Source: a virus
Reading direction: 5' to 3' (one strand)
Length of the DNA stretch: 23,673 bases
IMG/VR virus record: IMGVR_UViG_3300042879_001415
Coordinates: 1-23,673 of that record
The number at the start of each line of letters is the position of its first letter. Position 1 is the stretch's first letter. The position numbers and the translations under genes were made by a program. Shown here in pieces: positions 21,158 through 23,673 of this stretch. The notes below the pieces were generated by a model. The model was not told the origin of the DNA. It saw nothing but the letters and a program-made list of their open reading frames with translations, and ran no database searches.

Positions 21158-23274
21158 GCGAGTTTGAAGTCGATCTTGGCGACGGCCGCACGGTGGTTGT
21201 AGACGCCCCGGATGCTGCACAGGCCGCCAATGCCGCGCGCACGTTCCTTGCCCGCGAGAAGGGCAGCAAGCCGCAGGGAAAATCCGACGCCGCAGCCAAT
21301 GCCTTCGGGCAGGGCGCGACGATGGGCTTTGGCGACGAGTTGGCGGCCGGTGTGCGCTCGGCGTTCCCTAAGCTGTCTAACTGGATGATGAGCGGCCCCG
21401 CTCTCCAGCGTGACGAGAGCATTGGCGGCAGCCCGACGCCGCAAACCGTCTCCAATGCCCCGACGCAGGGCCAGCGGTACGACGAGGAACTAGCCCGCCA
21501 GCGCGCTCAGACGCAGGCCGATTCCAAAGCCTATCCGACCATGACCACAGGCGCGAACGTCGCGGGCACGCTCGCCGGCACGGGCGCAATGATGCTGCTC
21601 CCTGGTGGGCAAACGCTGCTCGGCGGTGGCGCGACGAGCCTACCCGGCATGATGGCGCGGGGCGCGGCCTCCGGTGCTGTCCTTGGCGGCGCTCAAGGCT
21701 TTGGCGAAGGCGAGGGCGGCTTTGAGAACAGGGCAGAGAATGCGCTTCTCCCGGCCGCCATAGGTCTCGCCGTGGGTGGCGTTCTGCCCGTTGTCGGATC
21801 TGCCGCAAAGTACGCCTATGAGAAATTCGCGCCGGGTGTGCTGCGTGCGACCGGCAATCTTGCCGACAAGTTCACGACGCAAGGCCCCTACAAGTCCCTG
21901 TCTGCTGCTGCTCCCGAAGGTGGGAACATCACACAGGACAGCTTGGCGGCCCGGATTGCCGACAATTCGCGCATTGCAGCGGGGAACATCGAAGGCGACG
22001 CGGCGGCCCAGCGCCTTGCGCTCGAAATCGCCCGCAGCGGTGGGACCGGACAGGCGCGCGCCAAGCTGGGCGATTTGGGCCAGGGGGCTTTCCTTGCCGA
22101 CACCAGCAAGGGCGCAACGCGGCTTGCCAATCTCGGCGCGATCCTGCCGGGCGAGGCTGGCGAGAAGTACGCCGGGGCTTTCGGACAGCGCAACCGCGAG
22201 ACGGGCCAGCGGATGCTTGGGGCGATGGGCGATCAGGCCAACGTGCCCAGCGTCTACGACGCGCAGAAGTTCCTGCAGGCATACAAGACGCAGACCGGAA
22301 GCGAACTTTATGACCCGGTCTTGCGTAGCGGGAAATTCAACGTCTCCCCGGAGATGGAGGAACTTCTGAATGTTCCGGCCATCCGCAAGACGATGGATCA
22401 GATCATCGCGGATGCCGAAGAAAACGGCGTGAAACTTGGCGCGGCGGAAGCGGCGCACATGGTCAAGCGCATGTTGAACAAGAACACGCAGGCGGCTTTC
22501 CAGTCAGGCCGCGCGGTCAATCAGTCGTTTGTGGACGAGATCGGCAGCAAGTGGGAGCGCGCCCTGTGGGATGCTAACCCCGGCATTAAGGCGGCCGACG
22601 AAGCCTATTCCAAGGTTGCATCGCTCTACAACAAGCGCACGGGCGAAGGCTGGCTAAAGCGCGGCAGCGACTTCATGAAATCAGGGCAGGGAGACGCGGC
22701 AGTCAACGTCTCGCCGGCTGCCTTGGCTGCAGACTTGCCGGGCGCGGATTTGCGCCAGATCCAGGCGTTCCGGGTTGGCTCGTCAAACGTCATGCGCGAC
22801 GCCGCCACCAGCGGCCCGGAATCGACGCGCCGACTCGCCAAGGCGATTTCCGACAATCAAATCATGCAGCAGAAGCTGGCCGAGATTTACGGCCCTGATG
22901 CCGCTGAACAGCTTATCAAGCGATCCAACGCCGAGCGCGCCTTTGCAGACACGCAGAACAAGGTTCTGCAAGGCTCACAGACTGCCGAGCGGCTTGCCGC
23001 TATGGCGGACGACGCGGCGTTGAGCATCCCACAAGGCGGCGCGACAACGCCCGCCAGCATCTTGCAGATGATCGCAACGGGCTACCAGAAGGCCCGCCAG
23101 CCCAGCGAAGCGGTGCGCTCGCGTCTGGCTGATCTGCTCGCCAATCCCAACGCTCAAATGAACGCGGAAACGCTTTCACTGATTGACGCCATTCTCAAGC
23201 AACAGGGCGCGGCTCGTCCCGTCAACGCTGGTATTTCCGGCGCTGCGGGCGGTTTCGCCTCATCTCCACGGTGA
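21154..23274 (+). CDS. Large internal virion / ejection protein
   Basis: The protein has 706 residues. The N-terminus (SEFEVDLGDGRTVVVDAPDA) and FGQGATMGFGDELAAGVRSA are typical of podovirus ejection proteins. Two Gly/Ala-rich hydrophobic stretches follow, at about 131-185 (ANVAGTLAGTGAMMLLPGG and MMARGAASGAVLGGAQGFG) and 198-218 (LLPAAIGLAVGGVLPVVGSA), which could insert into the host membrane. The rest is helical and polar with many Gln, Ala and Asn. It likely forms part of the channel carrying phage DNA across the envelope, together with the two preceding virion proteins. The ATG overlaps the upstream stop by four bases. Confidence 0.7.
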   Translation: MSEFEVDLGDGRTVVVDAPDAAQAANAARTFLAREKGSKPQGKSDAAANAFGQGATMGFGDELAAGVRSAFPKLSNWMMSGPALQRDESIGGSPTPQTVSNAPTQGQRYDEELARQRAQTQADSKAYPTMTTGANVAGTLAGTGAMMLLPGGQTLLGGGATSLPGMMARGAASGAVLGGAQGFGEGEGGFENRAENALLPAAIGLAVGGVLPVVGSAAKYAYEKFAPGVLRATGNLADKFTTQGPYKSLSAAAPEGGNITQDSLAARIADNSRIAAGNIEGDAAAQRLALEIARSGGTGQARAKLGDLGQGAFLADTSKGATRLANLGAILPGEAGEKYAGAFGQRNRETGQRMLGAMGDQANVPSVYDAQKFLQAYKTQTGSELYDPVLRSGKFNVSPEMEELLNVPAIRKTMDQIIADAEENGVKLGAAEAAHMVKRMLNKNTQAAFQSGRAVNQSFVDEIGSKWERALWDANPGIKAADEAYSKVASLYNKRTGEGWLKRGSDFMKSGQGDAAVNVSPAALAADLPGADLRQIQAFRVGSSNVMRDAATSGPESTRRLAKAISDNQIMQQKLAEIYGPDAAEQLIKRSNAERAFADTQNKVLQGSQTAERLAAMADDAALSIPQGGATTPASILQMIATGYQKARQPSEAVRSRLADLLANPNAQMNAETLSLIDAILKQQGAARPVNAGISGAAGGFASSPR

Positions 23275-23280
23275 TCTAGA

Positions 23281-23673
23281 TGAGCCGCAACGGCAGTGGG
23301 ACGTATTCCCTTCCGCAGCCTCCCTTTACGGCTGGCACGACCATCGCGTCTAGCGCGGTCAATTCCGACTTCTCGGACATTGCCGCCGCTCTTACGCAGT
23401 CCATCAGCAAGGACGGGCAGACGGTCTACACCGGCAATCAGCCAATGGGCGGCAACAAGCTCACGGGGCTCGGGGTGGGAACGTCCCCAACCGACAGCGT
23501 GCGCGTGTCTCAGGTTGCGGATGGTGCCATTAACTATGGCGGCGTTGCGGGCGGTACGGCCGACGCGATCACGCTTTCTCCTGTGCCGGGCATCACGGCC
23601 TACGCGGTCGGACAGACCTTCACCTTTAAGGCGGCATCTACCAACACCGGGGCAATGACCGTCGATGTCAGCA
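23281..23673 (+). CDS. Tail fibre-like protein, 3' truncated by the window edge
   Basis: The frame starts six bases after the previous stop and is open to the end. The N-terminus MSRNGSGTYSLPQPPFTAGT, then TIASSAVNSDFSDIAAALTQ, SISKDGQTVYTGNQPMGGNK and LTGLGVGT, is the usual start of phage tail-fibre and spike proteins, with a virion-attachment region in front of the receptor-binding part. The specificity part is beyond the window. Only a weak Shine-Dalgarno (GGTGA) is visible, so coupling with the preceding gene is likely. Confidence 0.7.

Noticed and set aside
1-23673. tRNA genes, CRISPR arrays, insertion sequences, attachment sites and integrase
   Set aside because: I looked for cloverleaf ends, regular spaced repeats, transposase motifs and recombinase motifs and saw none that hold.

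Overview
The window is a continuous stretch of a tailed double-stranded DNA phage, or a prophage of the same kind. It is GC-rich and every credible gene lies on the + strand. Genes are packed so tightly that stop and start codons usually overlap (ATGA, TAATG, TTGA). The portal, scaffold, coat, adaptor, tail-hub and ejection proteins occur in that order, with no tape-measure, sheath or tube genes, which points to a short-tailed (podovirus, P22-like in layout) virion. An alphaproteobacterial host, probably of the Rhizobiales type, is inferred from high GC and from a GapR/DUF2312-like and a GcrA-like protein, both characteristic of that class. No integrase, repressor, lysis gene, tRNA or CRISPR array is visible. 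Both edges cut through genes, so lifestyle cannot be decided here.

Left part (1-6600), early and DNA-metabolism region: a truncated small gene; small unknowns; a GapR-like protein fused to a helix-turn-helix; an SNF2-like helicase overlapping a beta-type DNA methyltransferase; a small basic protein; a DUF1064 nuclease-like protein; a NUMOD3-like small protein; and a replication initiator-like protein. The initiator gene carries three 11-bp direct repeats, a homopurine tract and a palindrome, which together look like a phage origin embedded in the initiator gene as in lambda O. Five small genes follow, one of them GcrA-like, then an imperfect hairpin covering the ribosome-binding region of a cysteine-cluster protein.

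Middle (6600-13612), packaging and head: small and large terminase, portal with a long glutamine-rich C-terminal helix, two small proteins, scaffold, major coat protein, a probable decoration protein, and a strong intrinsic terminator with a UUCG loop.

Right part (13613-23673), connector, tail and ejection: an adaptor-region protein, a proline-rich protein with three exact-period 14-residue repeats, a head-tail adaptor, a tail hub-like protein, a small structural protein, a GNAT acetyltransferase, a conserved podovirus virion protein, a PAPS-reductase-like PP-loop protein, two large ejection (internal virion) proteins, the first with a muralytic-looking domain, and the start of a tail-fibre gene. 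The two enzyme genes inside the tail operon are accessory insertions whose role is open.

The most notable items are the candidate origin, the GapR-HTH fusion together with a GcrA-like protein and a DNA methyltransferase in one early region, and the PP-loop enzyme in the virion operon. All function calls come from reading motifs and remembered family patterns; no database search was run.
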